A stretch of 64,000 nucleotides of DNA from Whitmania pigra (GCA_021613335.1 JAJTWR010000059.1:167501-231500); one strand, 5' to 3'. Shown: positions 23,400 through 36,254, counted from the stretch's first letter. Made by a program: numbers and translations. The notes: generated by a model from the letters alone, not told the origin.

Positions 23400-23574
23400 T
23401 GATCTGAAAATCAGTCTCAAAATCAATTTCTTGTTTCTTGAAGTAATTGCTAAGCATAGTTCTCAAATCCAGTGACTCTATCTTGAGCTTCCACCTGATG
23501 TGCCGTCTGAGGATTTCTTGACTAGGACATTCCAGAAGGAAATGCCCAGTGGACTGGATATATTTAACAAACAT
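23400..23574 (-). mobile_element. 3' end fragment of an I-type non-LTR retrotransposon
   Basis: On the minus strand the frame contains TGHFLLECPSQEILRR followed by a helical tail. HFLLECP is the C-terminal zinc-knuckle-like block found after the RNase H domain in I-clade LINEs, and the better copy at 60405-61840 has the same block. Nothing upstream of it remains. Confidence 0.6.
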
Positions 23575-23805
23575 GCCTCCTTATAAAATAATAAACGAAA
23601 AATGAAACATCTCGTATACCTGCTATTTCAATAATAACACAAAAGTTATTTACTAATAGCATAAAGATGATTCATTAATAATATAAAGATGATTCATTAA
23701 TAATATAAATAGCCAACTTAAAAAAATTGCGACAATATCTTCAACATGTGGCAAATTCAACAGAACACTTAATGCCTTAAAGTTGTTAGTCCTCGAGTCA
23801 CCGTC

Positions 23806-23901
23806 GCCCCGGTGGCGCAATCGGTTAGCGCGCCGTACTTATAGGCAGTGCGTTGAGGCTAAGAGATGCGGAGGTTGTGAGTTCGATCCTCACCCGGGGC
23901 A
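23806..23901 (+). tRNA. trnI-UAU: tRNA-Ile (anticodon UAU) with intron
   Basis: The acceptor stem pairs GCCCCGG (23806-23812) with CCGGGGC (23894-23900), with discriminator A at 23901. The A box (TGGCGCAATCGGTTAGCGCG) and B box (GAGTTCGATCCTC) are canonical. The anticodon TAT is at 23840-23842, and a 22-base intron (about 23844-23865) follows A37. An intron in tRNA-Ile(UAU) is usual in animals. The anticodon stem CCGTA/TGCGG closes after removal, with one G-U pair. No CCA is encoded. It appears functional. Confidence 0.95.
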
Positions 23902-24378
23902 GGCAAGCTTTTGCAGCAAATTCACAAAGCATACGATCGTCATTCGGTGGAGGATGCGTTACATCATGTTTTCACTGGCAGTTCTCAGGCTGCAAAGTGG
24001 TTAAGTTCAAATTGGCGACTGTAAGAGTATCGGTGCATGTCTTATTTGCAAGACAGACAGACATCAACTACACAAGCCCCTCAGTAAATATATAATATGT
24101 CTAAGCGATCCTGGTGTTTTAAAAAATAATTAATTAGTTCAAAAAATTATTGGCTTTTAGGTCACATCTGAAGTGCAGAGAAATATTTATATTTTGTTAA
24201 ATCTGAATAAGAAGTAACGCCTCAATATTAAATTTTGAGAAAGTTTAATCACGAAAGCAATCCTCTCAAATTAAAAACAATTATAAAAAAAAGCAATTTT
24301 TGCAAAATATAAAATAGTAAAATTAATAATAATAATAATTTTATAATAATATTAATATTGTTTGCAATGTCCAGACAT
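23902..24378. other. Short intergenic gap
   Basis: AT-rich; includes an AAT run near 24328-24352. No gene seen. Confidence 0.5.
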
Positions 24379-26317
24379 TTATAATGCATAAGTCAACAGT
24401 GAGTAATCCTCGTTTAAAATCATTAGGACGTTTCTTTCTTCATCGTAGACCATTTCGTGCAAACGATTTTTTAAATTAAAAGACGATTTAATTCTGAGGC
24501 GATGATCCAAAATGAAGACTTTTTTAGTTGCACAATCATAAACATAAATGTTTCCGTGTCTATCTTTTGCCAAACGAAAAGGTGACATTTGTTCAATCCT
24601 AGGCTCGTTAAAAGAACAATGATATGAGTGCTTGACAAGAATATTGCCCTTATCACCAATGATACAAACTCCATAACTTAGACAGACAGCGTAATGTTGT
24701 TTGTTAAGTTGCAAAGCATCACTAATCTTGAATGGCAATCTGATTGTTTTCATGACAACACCGTTAATAGATAAATGTACTAATTTATCAAATAGATTGA
24801 CGAGAATATTTCCACAAATGGATTCTGACATTCCCAGCTTATAAGTAGAACAGTTCCCTTTTAGTGGCGGATGTTCGTAAATTCGAAATAACTCCCAATT
24901 GTGAATATTTTTGAGGATGTGTAAAATATAGTGATGGCCATTAACACAAATGCCAGAAACAAAGAACATGCCATCAATCACTAACAGATTACCGACTCCA
25001 ACCAAATGCTTGTGAAATTTGATGTATGACCTTTTCTTAGGACTCTCTAGGAGCCTCTTAATCTTAAATGTTGTCGTTTTGGCCCTTTCAAGAACAAAAG
25101 CATTACCTTTGTATAAAGTAATCGATTGTATATTTTTGTCAATGATGTCTTCTTTCAACAAACCAATTTGTGGAGCTGGAAATTATAAATTAATTTTCCG
25201 TGTAGTTAATATGAAGTATAAAATATTATAACTTAAGTTTACAATTTGAATAATCGTAAAATTCAGTTTAAAAAAAAGTTTCGAAAAATCAAATCATCAA
25301 ACCTTTACATAAATTTCCAAAAATATTTTGTATGTTGTTCAGATTTTCATCAAAATGAAATGATGTGCTAAAAATTTCAGAATAATTTGGAATGATTTCA
25401 TGTTCGACCAAATTTTTAAACCCTGTTTCAGCCACATTCGCATAACTTAAATTCGTCAGTTGATGCTTCAATGCACCAATTCGTTCTCTCAACTCTTTTT
25501 CCATGTTCTTCAATTTTACCAAAGCTTCATCTGCAATTCGATGAAGTTGTTTTATTTCTTCATCGATATTTAAAGTTAACAAAGCAACAATAGAATCAAT
25601 TATTTTCTTCGCATCTTCGCCTCTTTGTTGAATTTCTTTCTTCAAATTCGAGGCTTTCAATTCGTTGTCACGTATCGTGTCCTCAGAACTTTTCAGATTT
25701 TTAAAAATATTCTCAAGAATTTTTTCTTCCATTTTCAAATTTTCTTCAAATTTGGCTTTTGCAAGCATAAAATAATCAGACAAGTGCGTGAAATTATGAT
25801 TTTTGTGTTTCAAAGTTAAACAATGGCTGCATACAACAACCCCGCAATCTTCACACACCAAAGTCATCAGCTCTGAATGTTCATCACAATTCAAGTATTT
25901 CTTGATATTAATTTCAACTTTTGTTGATGTTACTGCTTTCAACTGATGGTTGATTGTGCTTGGAATCCTTGAGTGATACTCCAAACGGGATGGGCAGGAA
26001 TTACAAGAACAATCAACGCGTGATTTCATTGTTTGATTTTCCTCGCAACTGTCACATTTGATGCTGTTCTGTCGAAGAATATTCAGTTGCTCAATGAAAT
26101 CATTCCTTTTCAGATCTTTCAATCCACCTTGTGGACTTTCAAAATCCATCTGACACTTTGGACACTTTGATGAATCTTTGGAAATAGTTGAAGATTCCAA
26201 ACATTTCAGACAGAAACTATGAGCACAGGGTAATAGTCTTGGATCGATCATATATTTCGTGCATATTGCGCAAACTTCAAACAAAGGTTCTTCCATTTTG
26301 TTCAACAGGCACGACAA
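24379..26317 (-). CDS. TRIM-type RING/B-box/coiled-coil protein with C-terminal propeller, two exons
   Basis: Exon 1 (26317-25303) and exon 2 (25175-24379) join in phase 1 to 603 residues. Exon 1 has a C3HC4 RING (from about Cys16: CAICTKYMIDPRLLPCAHSF to CPKC), a Cys-rich B-box1-like stretch starting CDSCEENQ, a B-box2 (CDEHSELMTLVCEDCGVVVC plus HKNH) and a long coiled coil. Exon 2 resembles an NHL-like beta-propeller: a repeated pattern ends in KDRHGNIYVYDCATKKVFIL and LRIK. Such proteins are E3 ubiquitin ligases whose propeller binds the target or RNA; substrate unknown. The overall layout is TRIM2/3/56-like. A close relative lies at 58018-59983. The gene at 40778-46489 shares exon 1 architecture and the exon 1 splice phase but has a different tail. 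Confidence 0.85.
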
Positions 26318-27296
26318 GCGATGTAATTCTGAATCCTTTATTTTAAATTGTTTAAATTGTTTAATATCTCAACATTATTAATTCAGTAATATAATTTAGT
26401 ATAATAGTATTATTAATTTATGAGTTACCTGCGCAGTAAGTTTGAATCAAATTGAATCTTTTAATTCTAAACTATTCATCAGTAAGAAACCTCGATTTTT
26501 TGTTTGAAATTTGTCGCGGAACTACTTTCTTTGTTTGCATTTTGAAAGGTTTTTATCGCAGATGGCTTGGCATTGATCTGCCTGGCTATGAAATCCACAA
26601 GGCTTACTAACAGCCACCTGCAATATGAATATCATTAACTAATAGCAATGAATGATTGAATTTAATATAAAGTATTCATTCGTTTTTTTATTATTTTTAC
26701 CGCGCCCTTAAGTTGATTATGCTTCTTGTTTTCAGAGTGCATTTCGTGAAATGCGAACAAATTGAATAAATGGATAAATAGAATAAATGGAAACATTAGA
26801 AATGATAGATGTTATTAAATATCCTAAATATATTTCCTTTCGAACAAAGAATCAATGATTTCTGAATGATATTTTTTATGTTAAAAAAATCTTCAAATAA
26901 TGTGAAATTAATCAATTCTTTTCTTTGCATAAACTACATTAGTGTCACAATTACCTTCGTATCCTCACAATTCGTTAAATGTAATTCTTTATGTTTTAGA
27001 ATTATTTCTTAAATTTAATCATTCAATATTTTATTTAGTTTTTACACATGAAAATTTGAAACATTTTTCAAGGAGTCCTTAAATAAAGAAATCAAAAAGT
27101 TTTGTAAAAAAATAATGTAAAAAATTAAAACAAATTTTAATGTTCAAAACAATCTTAAGTAGTAAATAAAATTCAAAGGAATAAAAAACACTTCGATATC
27201 TTGATTTATTTACAAACTTTATTATTATTAGTAACACGTAGAATTTTTACTAACATGGCAACATTCTTATTATATGTTTATTTTGTCAGCAAGTAA
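26318..27296. other. Intergenic between the TRIM and E2 genes
   Basis: AT-rich, no coding support. Confidence 0.5.
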
Positions 27297-27908
27297 TTAG
27301 TATAAATCTTGGTCATTAAGCAGCAGGCTTTCCGCTGCTCTCTCTAAATCCCAATTCTGGTTGGAAAGGGCAACCAGTGCAGTGTCCTCTTCAAAGTCAA
27401 AGTTTTGTAAATCTCTGACCTTTTCTTCAAGCTCTACCTCTCGTTTTGGACCACATGCGTAAACGAATGCCCAATGACGTGCAGTCCTGTTGAACAACTC
27501 TTTAGATTTGAACATCTGTTTGGCTGCAAATCCATTCAAAGCGTCGCTCGGTTCAGCTGCTGAGAGGAGGCACTGTATCGAGAGGAAGAGTGTCCTTAAG
27601 GACAAGACAACAGTCCACTTGTCTTTAAGAATGTCGAGGCAGATTTCTCCGGTTTCCGAATTGATGTTCGGATGCCATACTTTTGTGAGAAAAACAACTT
27701 GAGGGGGTTTAAACGGGTAATCTTTTGGAATTTTTATGTCCAAAAAAAACGTTGCACCCTCGTAAGGAGTACCAGCGGGTCCGGTTATTTCACCACTCAT
27801 TTCTGTGAAGTCGTCACCTTTTAGATGAATTTTAAATCCACTACATTCTTCGTTGTCCTTAATTTCTTTCAGATCATTGTTTATCCTTCCAGCTATTTTT
27901 TTGGCCAT
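27297..27908 (-). CDS. UBE2K: Ubiquitin-conjugating enzyme E2 K-like (E2-25K), intronless
   Basis: The 203-residue protein has an E2 core (about 1-150) and a C-terminal UBA domain (about 158-203), the class II layout specific to UBE2K/Ubc1. The HPN motif is at 79-81 and the catalytic Cys at 90 in GEICLDILKDKW. TGPAGTPYEGATFFLDI and PKDYPFKPPQVVF are the usual core blocks. The enzyme takes ubiquitin from E1 and builds Lys48-linked chains. Several normally conserved positions after the active site differ from the vertebrate protein as I remember it (for example SLRTLFLSIQCLL, HWAFVYACG), so this may be a diverged paralogue or retrogene. Nothing is truncated. Confidence 0.9.
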   Translation of the reverse strand: MAKKIAGRINNDLKEIKDNEECSGFKIHLKGDDFTEMSGEITGPAGTPYEGATFFLDIKIPKDYPFKPPQVVFLTKVWHPNINSETGEICLDILKDKWTVVLSLRTLFLSIQCLLSAAEPSDALNGFAAKQMFKSKELFNRTARHWAFVYACGPKREVELEEKVRDLQNFDFEEDTALVALSNQNWDLERAAESLLLNDQDLY

Positions 27909-29394
27909 ATTTATTTATTTATTCTGTTATTCTATATATATATATAAAAGTGTCGTGATGTGTGTTTAGAACGAATGTTGGTTGAGTTTCCAGGACGAAG
28001 TTTCAAAATAAAAAAGATAATGAATATTTAGAAAATCAAATTTAATTGTTTATTTTAAATTATATTAAATTTTGTCAAAATTTATTGTAATTCGTTTTTA
28101 AATTTAAATGCAAAAAAAGCGTAATGTAATTAAATCTAATACACTTTTAAATTTATTATTAAAACTTTAATGATGCGGCAGGAAATAATTAATGTATTTA
28201 GAACCAGAACTTGAAAAAACCATAAAATAAACAAATTTATCATTATGAATGAGCGTTCAAGTTTATGTATAGATTTAAGTAATGATGGATAGTTTGAGGC
28301 ACAGCAATATTATATCAATTGGTTATGATTATGTTGTTAACTATTAATTATTTTTAATTATTAGTTCATTGACATTATTGATCTCTATCCCAAATATAAT
28401 TAGATTTAATTTAAAAAGTCATTTGTTTTGAATTTTTTTGTAACCATGTCACTTTATAAAGTCTCGGTAAAATTAGTTTTTGTTTATGATTGTTGATTGA
28501 TTTCGTTCCATAATTATAAATTAATATTACCCAGGATATTTGCTGTAGTCAGCACTAATGCCATGAAAAATCTAATTTAACAAATTACAAAGAAATCTTC
28601 AAAAATTAGTGTTTTTAAAAAGTAGCTTTTGTCTAATAAGTTGTCGATAAAAGCTGTCTATTTCAAAAATATACAAAGCGACAACTAGATACATAAGCAT
28701 TGATATATTGCTTTGTATATATATTTATATTTTATTATATTATATATATTTGTAGGTGTATTGCCTTTTGTATATATCAATTGCTGATATTGATACCGGT
28801 AGTGTTAATTTAATTTTTAATTTAATGTTTTTTATTGCTTTCCTGGATTGAGACGACTCGTAAATCCAAAAAATGCTTTAATGGACACTGGATTTGTTTG
28901 CATCTATTCGAGTTGTTTTGTGAATATGATGACAATTATGAAGCATGGCTGACGGTGGTGATGATGATAATACACAATTTAAATATAATTTTAAATAAAA
29001 AATACATGCAAAAGTTCGATGCATTACCTAGAATAAGTTAAAAGTTCAGCAAAATAAAAAAAAATCTGTGAATTTATAATATCTGATTATCGACTCTAAT
29101 AATGGTAATTTACCAATTTTCCAAACTTTCTAACATCAACGAGCAGTCATTATTAACTTTGAATTCTCTGGAAAAGGTCATCTGTCGACGAAAAATATTA
29201 AAGAAAAATTGACAGATGAAACGTTTCTATGGCCCAACCAGGGCCAACAAAAATCGCTTACAAACGGTCAGAAGAGCGCATTGTGAAAGCCCTGATGATG
29301 GACATTAATATAAATATATATGCTTGAAACCATACAAGAAAAGGTGTTTATAAATTTCACAGGAGATTCAAACTAACTGAAGCATATTTTACGT
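27909..29394. other. AT-rich intergenic DNA
   Basis: Contains TA-rich stretches near 27936-27947 and 28712-28752. No gene seen. Confidence 0.5.
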
Positions 29395-29671
<277 letters not shown>

Positions 29672-31797
29672 TCTATTGAATGGAAATTGGCATATTCTAA
29701 GAAATTAATTAGATGAATGCTCGGAGAAGTGATGCAGAAAGGAGCAAAGTTTTTTTTAATTTTGTTATTATTTGATTCAGCCTAAATTTAAGATTTTAAT
29801 ATATTTATTATTTATTTATGTTTCCTGAGGTCTCTGAGACTTAGCAACCTTGATATCTGGCTTTTTTGAGACGAGTTTGACTTTTAGTGACCAAAAATAA
29901 AATAATAGAAAAAAGTAATAACAAGTACTATCAGGTCACTTTCATCTACTTTTTAGTTTCATCAAAATCGTTTTAAAATAGACCATCAAACAGATTCTAA
30001 AAAATCTAAGTCTAAGGTTAACTTTTGTTGTAAGTGCAACGCTGCCATAAGCATCTATTCAAACATAACTGATTCAGCAGAGATGTTTTTTGACTAATGG
30101 CACCACAAAACAATAACTTTATTTTATTAGAAGCATAAATTACGACTGGAACATTAGTTGTTAATTGATCTAGTTTGTTTGATATTTTAAATTTAATTTC
30201 TTAGTCCTGGTATCGATCGAACTTACACGATTTTACAAGTAATTCAGTCCCTAAACTTTTGTTTGTCATGTAAACTTATTAAAACTGTTTCAGCAGTTGT
30301 AACTCCAAATTTATAATCTTGTTTAATTTAAATCTACAATCTTTGTAATTTTGTTATTATATCAGGTGAGAATGATAAAAAAATCATTGGAAACAAATAC
30401 AAAAACAACAAAAGTACTTGCTGTTCAGCGCATAATATATTTTCAATAACAATAGCCTGGGTCATTAGAAGAAGCATACTTTAATAACAATAATAATAAG
30501 CTTAATTGTATAGTGTCATAAGCGTAAGCATCGAGGCGCTCAACCATTTGTATAGCGCCGCATCCAAGGGGCTATTTGTGGCGGTGGAAGTAATGACTAT
30601 TGCTTTTACCATCGTTTGCAGGCACGATACCCTCTGAGCTAACCTACATGCCAAGATATTTTAGTAGAATTATTAAAATCTCTTTATTAGTACAAAATTA
30701 GCAAATTTTATTAGTACAAGAAATTAAATTTCTTGAAGAAATTAGAGCAAATATATTTTTATGAGCGCCAGACCATCTTATTGATGAATTTCATTCTTTG
30801 ATTACTTTTGATTATAGTGTTTTGCGACTATCTTTGGTAAAAGTGTTGTTGAAATTTACAAAATTTTCTTTAAATTTAAAAGGGTCACGACGGTTTAGTG
30901 GGGCGAATTGTTTGATCAATGTATAGAGGATTGTTTAAGTATAACTTCAGAAATAACAATTGTAAATTCGCACACGTAACAGTGGGCTATCGTGGAAGGA
31001 AAGAAGATTTAGCACGTCGACGTATTTTTCAGGTAGATGAATGCTTGAATAAATTTCAGAGCACCTGATCTATGCAGTCGGAACTTCCTTGAAATGTGAA
31101 AGAGTCACAGATATGGACATATATTGTGATGCAAATTTGCAATTGGCAATGTAGAAACATTTTTTTCATTCGGTACAGCGGAAATTCACCTTTGAAGAAA
31201 CCATTGTTAGGCATTCGTGCCTTTGATTTTGGAATTTACTTTATGGGAGAATTTTCATCATTACTATTCTTGGTACATTGATGTGTAAAAAGGCAAAGAA
31301 ACAGCTCATGAAAATATAGTTAGTTCAGATAAAATATCAAAACTAGGGAATTGTGTCAAATCGATTCTTTGAAATGATCACACATGAGCAGCACACATTA
31401 ACCAAACACTGCAACACAACAACGCATCCTCGCTGCAGTCTCCGCTATTGATTCACTATTAACGACAATTAAAAAAATGGAAAACGATTCTAATAGTCCA
31501 GAAACATGCAACAATCTATGACAACGATGATGATGATTGTTAATAATAGCAGATTCTTTCCAAAATAATGCAAATAAATTATGTGATAAATGTTAAATTC
31601 TTCAAAATGATGTCGCACCACTTTGACACTGATCGACTTGAAACTGAGATCATAGTGCTATAAAATCACAAGGCTCAGTAAAAAATGATTTAGGATTTTT
31701 TTCTTAAATAATATAACAACAGCAAGGAGCTCCAAAATTGACAATAAATATAGTATTTAATAAATTCTCATGAGAATGTTAAACTCACACCAGGGTA
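29672..31797. other. Intergenic DNA with one SINE
   Basis: Apart from the SINE at 30505-30655 I see no supported feature. Short frames near 31096-31281 have no motif. Confidence 0.45.
30505..30655 (-). mobile_element. tRNA-derived SINE copy
   Basis: A diverged relative of the 5828-6008 element. On the + strand it shows TGTGGCGGTG, ATTGCTTTTACCATCGT and the head GCAGGCACGATACCCTCTGA. Part of the centre, including the B-box region, is deleted. Confidence 0.65.
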
Positions 31798-31935
31798 TTG
31801 ATAATAACGATGGTAATTATGATAATGATAATAATGATGATTATAATAATAATAATGATGATGATGATGCTATTGATAATAATGAGGGTGATGATGATGA
31901 TGCTATTGATAATGATGATTATAATAATAATAATA

Positions 31936-31968
<33 letters not shown>

Positions 31969-32165
31969 CTATTGATAATAATGAGGGTGATGATTATGCT
32001 ATTGATAATAATGATGATTATAATAATAATAATAATGATGATGATGATGATGATGATGATGATGCTATTGATAATAATGAGGGTGATGATGATGATGCTA
32101 TTGATAATAATGATGATTATAATAATAATAATGATGATGATGATACTATTGATAATAATGAGGGT
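31798..32165. repeat. GAT/AAT compound minisatellite
   Basis: Higher-order units combine GATGATGCTATTGATAATAA, TGAGGGTGATGATGAT and GATTATAATAATAATAATGA blocks, with a period of roughly 60 to 120 bases repeated about four times. It ends exactly where the fucolectin gene stop codon begins (32167), so on the minus strand it is that gene's 3' UTR or immediate flank. Confidence 0.9.
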
Positions 32166-32166
32166 G

Positions 32167-33273
32167 TCAAAACCTTTGGAAAACCTCTACTTCGCACAAA
32201 CTCAAATATCCTCCAAAAACCGGATCAACAGGAGTTTGTTGAACAATGACGTATCTTGTTGTTGGAGTACTAAATGTAGAACAATTGATTTGAATCCAAG
32301 ATGCTATAACAGCAGGTCCCTGGTAGATTCCACACAGAGGATACGTGTTTCTTACTGGTCTCTTCACAAGCCAAGAATCATTGGTTACACCGACGATGAG
32401 GTCCTTGTATCTGACTGCTGTTTAGGTTGATGAATTGTTATAATTTCATTATGCAAGACAATTAAACTTACCATTTAAAAATTAATTTTGATTTTGAATC
32501 CAGATTCAAAGCTAAGAAAGTTTAAAATCTAATAAATTTGAGACTTACAATATACGGCAGGAGCGGCTCTCGTCAAAATGCGAACGTGGCTGATGGTCAG
32601 TGTACCATTTAAATCAACCATGAACCAGTTCTCGCCCCCGTAGCCATCATTAGTGTGAGCACATTGACACGCATTTGGATCACTACCCAGCAAACCATCT
32701 ACTGCCAGCGAGGAGGTAAGAAGAAAGCCAATTTGCGTAAATGTTGAACTTTGGTGAGACGGTTGGCATAATGCAAGATTTACTAAAACATAAATATAAA
32801 AAAATTGCTGCATGATCTTCATTATCATCACGTGTTATTTCAATGAAGCTTGATCATTTATTATGGTTCTACATAAGCAACGAAAATTACTTATTAGCAA
32901 AAGAACTTAGTTACCTGATTGCATTGAAAATGGCTGAAAAATCAAAAAAACATTAAAATCATATAAGTTAAATGTTATATTATCTTGCCTGGTAGTTACT
33001 GCAATTTGGTTGGTGATCTATCTTGAATGGAAAGATGTCAAACAGCTGACAAGTTGATGTCTTCTCCAAATAGTTGAGGCCTGTGCAGATTCTCAGCGAA
33101 TTGCAGAAAATGGCACAGTAGATTAAGCTTCCATTTCGCGTAAAAATGGGTTTGTTGCTGGCACATCGTCTTTGACCATTGCAATCAGAACTTCTGCGAA
33201 ACATAAAAGAGTCACTCAAAACTGTTGATGTGACAATTAAACACGATGTCATAAATATCTTGGAAAACTCCAT
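32167..33273 (-). CDS. Secreted PAN/apple plus fucolectin (F5/8 type C-like) protein, four exons
   Basis: Exon 1 (33273-32989) encodes a signal peptide (MEFSKIFMTSCLIVTSTVLS) and a Cys-rich PAN/apple-like module (YCAIFCNSLRICTGLNYLEK, then TCQLF). Exon 3 (32782-32549) and exon 4 (32414-32167) encode a discoidin/fucolectin fold: NLALCQPSHQSSTF, AVDGL, WFMVDLNGTLTISHVRI, KDLIVGVTNDSWL and YLSLCEVEVF. Exon 1 can join exon 3 through a 19-base microexon (32933-32915) that uses a GC donor (CAG|GCAAGA) at 32988-32987; all phases then agree and give 261 residues. Alternatively a GT donor (TGCA|GTAACT, about 33003) joins exon 1 directly to exon 3, also in phase. PAN and fucolectin modules bind protein or carbohydrate outside the cell, so a secreted lectin is likely. 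A GAT/AAT array follows the stop. Confidence 0.65.
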
Positions 33274-34316
33274 TGGTTTAATTTTAAATTATCTTTTGAA
33301 ATCTTCAAATGTGATAATGTGCCCTAAAACTTTTTGTATTGGAACAAATTTCTTATTTAGATTCGTAAATGTATGTTAATTTTTCTATTGTCCATTTCTG
33401 GTGAAATATGTTGCTCAAATTTGTATTTCGAAATATTGCTTTGTAAGTGGCTGCTGGTCTTTTGATCCGAAGACTTTATATTCTTGCGAATACTTAATAT
33501 TCATGACAGGTACATTTTATCACAAAAGTGAAGTGCATCCTCACCGTGTGATAGGCTGTTGCACTATTGATTATCTTCTTTCTTGAAAAATAAACTTTTT
33601 TTAAGAAATTCAAAATGTCAGTCGAAAAAAAATCTTATTGTATGCGTTACGAAGTTTAATTCTTTATATGTTCGTTTCAGCGTTTCAATAGCACGTTCTC
33701 CTTTTATTCTCAGAAACTATAAATTCTAAAGAATGAAAAAATAACAACGAAATTCTATTGAAATAATTTTTTCAAGAAATTTTCCATATAATAATAAAAT
33801 AATTTAACCCATTACTGTTTAAATTCTCCAATATAAAATTAAAAAATATGGTTTTTAATTATCATGTTTTTGTTATTATTGTAATTTAAATATTGATCTG
33901 AATCGTTTATTATATAATCTGCATTAATTAATATTTTAGACCATTTTCAGATGCATGGTTTGTGTTTTGATGCTACAGTCTTTTTTGGGAACTGCAAGTA
34001 AAATTCCATAGCTGCATTGGTATTGATCAAATTAAAAGCGTTCTCAGATACGATCACTATTAACATTATTTAAATATTAGCTAAATACTCTTAATGCTTT
34101 AATTAGTAGTAATATTTTATCAGAAATAGGTAGTGTTAATAATAAAGAAAAATAATAGTAATTAATTTAAGCAGAATTCAAAGGTTTTGGCTGATATTTT
34201 TTTACTCAAATACTGGAAATAAAATTTCCAAAATAACTTCAATCTGGAAAAGTATACAACACTTGACTGCCACTGTCAAGTGCTTTTTCTAAATAAAATT
34301 TTATTATTAACCATCT
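33274..34316. other. Intergenic
   Basis: AT-rich, no gene seen. Confidence 0.5.
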
Positions 34317-35135
34317 CTATTCAGTAGATGAATTTTTTGATGATTCCACTTTAACATCTGAAGCCTGGTCTGAAGACTTTGCTGACGTGAGTTGCTTTTT
34401 GGCCAGCATTTTCAACTTCACCATTTCTTTTGCTTTGTCGAACTGTTTCGTTAATGAACTCTGTTTCTTCGTTGGCTCAGTTTTGACGATTTTGTTCGGA
34501 GGTTCCTCAGAAGATTCAAGCTTCTTTCTTCTGAAAAGTTCCTTTACTTGTTCCTTGAGGATAGCTTCCTCATCTTCCAATTCTTCTTGAATCGTTTTCA
34601 ATTTTTTATTGTTTTCCAGTATCTCGTCAACACTGACCTGCTCGTAAGTTGATTTCATCCTTTTCAGGTCTTCAAGTGCCTCAATTTCATTCATCTCTCT
34701 TTTGGAAGCAGCAGTCCTATTTTCTAAGAGCTTCATCGGGTTGTTACTCTCTTCGTCTTTCTTCATTTGTTCTTCTTTTACGGCCATTTTTTCGGCGGTC
34801 CTCAAAGCTTCGAAGTTTCTCGTCGCACCTGACTCGATCTCGTAGTCCGTGTTCTGAGGATCAGTCCTGAAGCTTATTTCGGCAATGCACATTGGACACT
34901 TGATGTAAAACCTGTAGATGTGAAGTCCTAAGTAGTTCATGTTGTCCACAGTTTCCTTTCTAGAGTTGAATTTCTTACCCTTGTAGATGTATTCTCCACA
35001 TGTGTTGCATCTCATGTTGAACGGAGCCATCAACCTGATGTTAAACGTGCTGTTCTTCGTGCGTTTTGCTCTCGGAATCTTGCTCGGGTCAAAATCCGGA
35101 GGATAGTATTTGTTCAATACTTTTCTTTCAGACAT
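34317..35135 (-). CDS. YJU2: Splicing factor YJU2 (CCDC94), intronless
   Basis: The 272-residue protein begins [20 protein letters not shown], the hallmark of YJU2/CWC16. It contains [20 protein letters not shown] and [20 protein letters not shown], placing the four zinc-binding Cys at 43, 46, 80 and 83. YJU2 joins the spliceosome around the first step and helps position the branch helix. The C-terminal half is a charged coiled-coil-like tail ending in Lys/Ser-rich sequence, as usual. It is somewhat shorter than the human protein, mainly in the tail. Complete single exon, no damage seen. Confidence 0.93.
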   Translation of the reverse strand: MSERKVLNKYYPPDFDPSKIPRAKRTKNSTFNIRLMAPFNMRCNTCGEYIYKGKKFNSRKETVDNMNYLGLHIYRFYIKCPMCIAEISFRTDPQNTDYEIESGATRNFEALRTAEKMAVKEEQMKKDEESNNPMKLLENRTAASKREMNEIEALEDLKRMKSTYEQVSVDEILENNKKLKTIQEELEDEEAILKEQVKELFRRKKLESSEEPPNKIVKTEPTKKQSSLTKQFDKAKEMVKLKMLAKKQLTSAKSSDQASDVKVESSKNSSTE

Positions 35136-36254
35136 GTTTTGAAAATTTTAAAGATAATATTTTCAGAAAAATACTATTTCGAAGGTGTTTAAGATATAAC
35201 GACCGCACTTGTTTATATCGCCACATGGACGCAAGAGAAGACTCTGAATATCACTCACTAATTACTGGAGCAATATAAATTTAATTAGTTTTAAAATTTT
35301 CTAAATAAATATTTTTGCTCGTTAACAAATTTATGAAAATTAATATAAACCAATTTCAACTATTCTGATTTATAATTTATGTTTTATTTCGATTTTAAAA
35401 TTAATATAAAAACGTAATTGCCATTGAAATAAATTACGGTTTATTTTTATTTTGCTTACAATGCAAAAAAGCTTTGTATATTTTTAATCAAAATGCTCAA
35501 TTCAGTATTTATTAGATTTTGAATTAATTTAAGGATTCTAAATGAATAAAATGGTGACCCTTCAAAATAGCTTAGCGACAAAGTGACTTCAATGTATCTT
35601 TATAAAAACAAATATTTACATCAGTTGAAGACATTAACCGATAACTGATTTCAAATTTGATTAAATGAAATTAGTTCTATGTTTTGAAGATGCTGCTTTG
35701 GCGGGGCTATTATGACGGGGTGCCGAATAAAATATGTGTTGGAGTTTCGATTAGGTAGTGAAATTGTCATAATTAACATCATGTTGAAGCTGTACAAAGC
35801 AATTGTGAGATCCCACCTGGAATATTGCATACAAGTATGAAATCCCCACTTGAAGAAAGATATTGAAACTGTGGAAAGTGTGCTGAGAAGATCAACAAGG
35901 ATGATTAAGGGTCTAAGAAATTCGAGTTATGAAGAGATATTAAAAAGATGTAAGCAAACAAATTCAAAATAAGAAGTAGAGATGATCTCATAGAAACGTT
36001 CAAAATTTTAACAGGAAATATTATATATTGACAATGTTATAGTACGGTTTAGTTTTTAAATTTTGTAATAAAATTAATAAAGTATGATTTCGTTGAGTAC
36101 TTTGACAAGAGTTATTTCAGAAGTCATGGCAGTAATTTTATAAACCAACGGGTGGAGAAAATAATATTAAAATATCGGTATAGGTAAAAATATTGGTAAA
36201 AAGCCATATTGGTCGGGCAATAATATCACACAACATTGTGTAAACAACATCGAA
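35136..36254. other. Intergenic with a LINE fragment
   Basis: Apart from the LINE relic at 35775-35955 nothing is supported. A 20-base motif starting GGCACCCCGTCATAA on the minus strand (about 35703-35730) recurs at 60208-60230. Confidence 0.4.
35775..35955 (+). mobile_element. CR1/L2-like LINE reverse transcriptase fragment
   Basis: The + strand frame reads IMLKLYKAIVRSHLEYCIQV, a stop, then NPHLKKDIETVESVLRRSTR and GLRNSSYEEILKR. The order LYK..VR.HLEYC...W.PHLKKDIE..E.V.RR.T+ is the distal reverse-transcriptase region of CR1/L2-type elements. The tryptophan expected before NPHL is a stop here, so the copy is dead. Confidence 0.7.

Noticed and set aside
23783..24095. Open frames across the tRNA-Ile gene
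   Set aside because: The tRNA explains the GC-rich sequence; no protein motif.
31770..32430. Asp/Asn-rich and Ile/Met-rich frames on the + strand
   Set aside because: Translations of the GAT/AAT array; the real gene in the right part is on the minus strand.
32529..32831. Separate short secreted protein starting MMIMKIMQQFF
   Set aside because: The fucolectin fold begins at NLAL just after an acceptor (TTTTAG at 32783); the hydrophobic start is more likely intron read-through, though a second start is not excluded.
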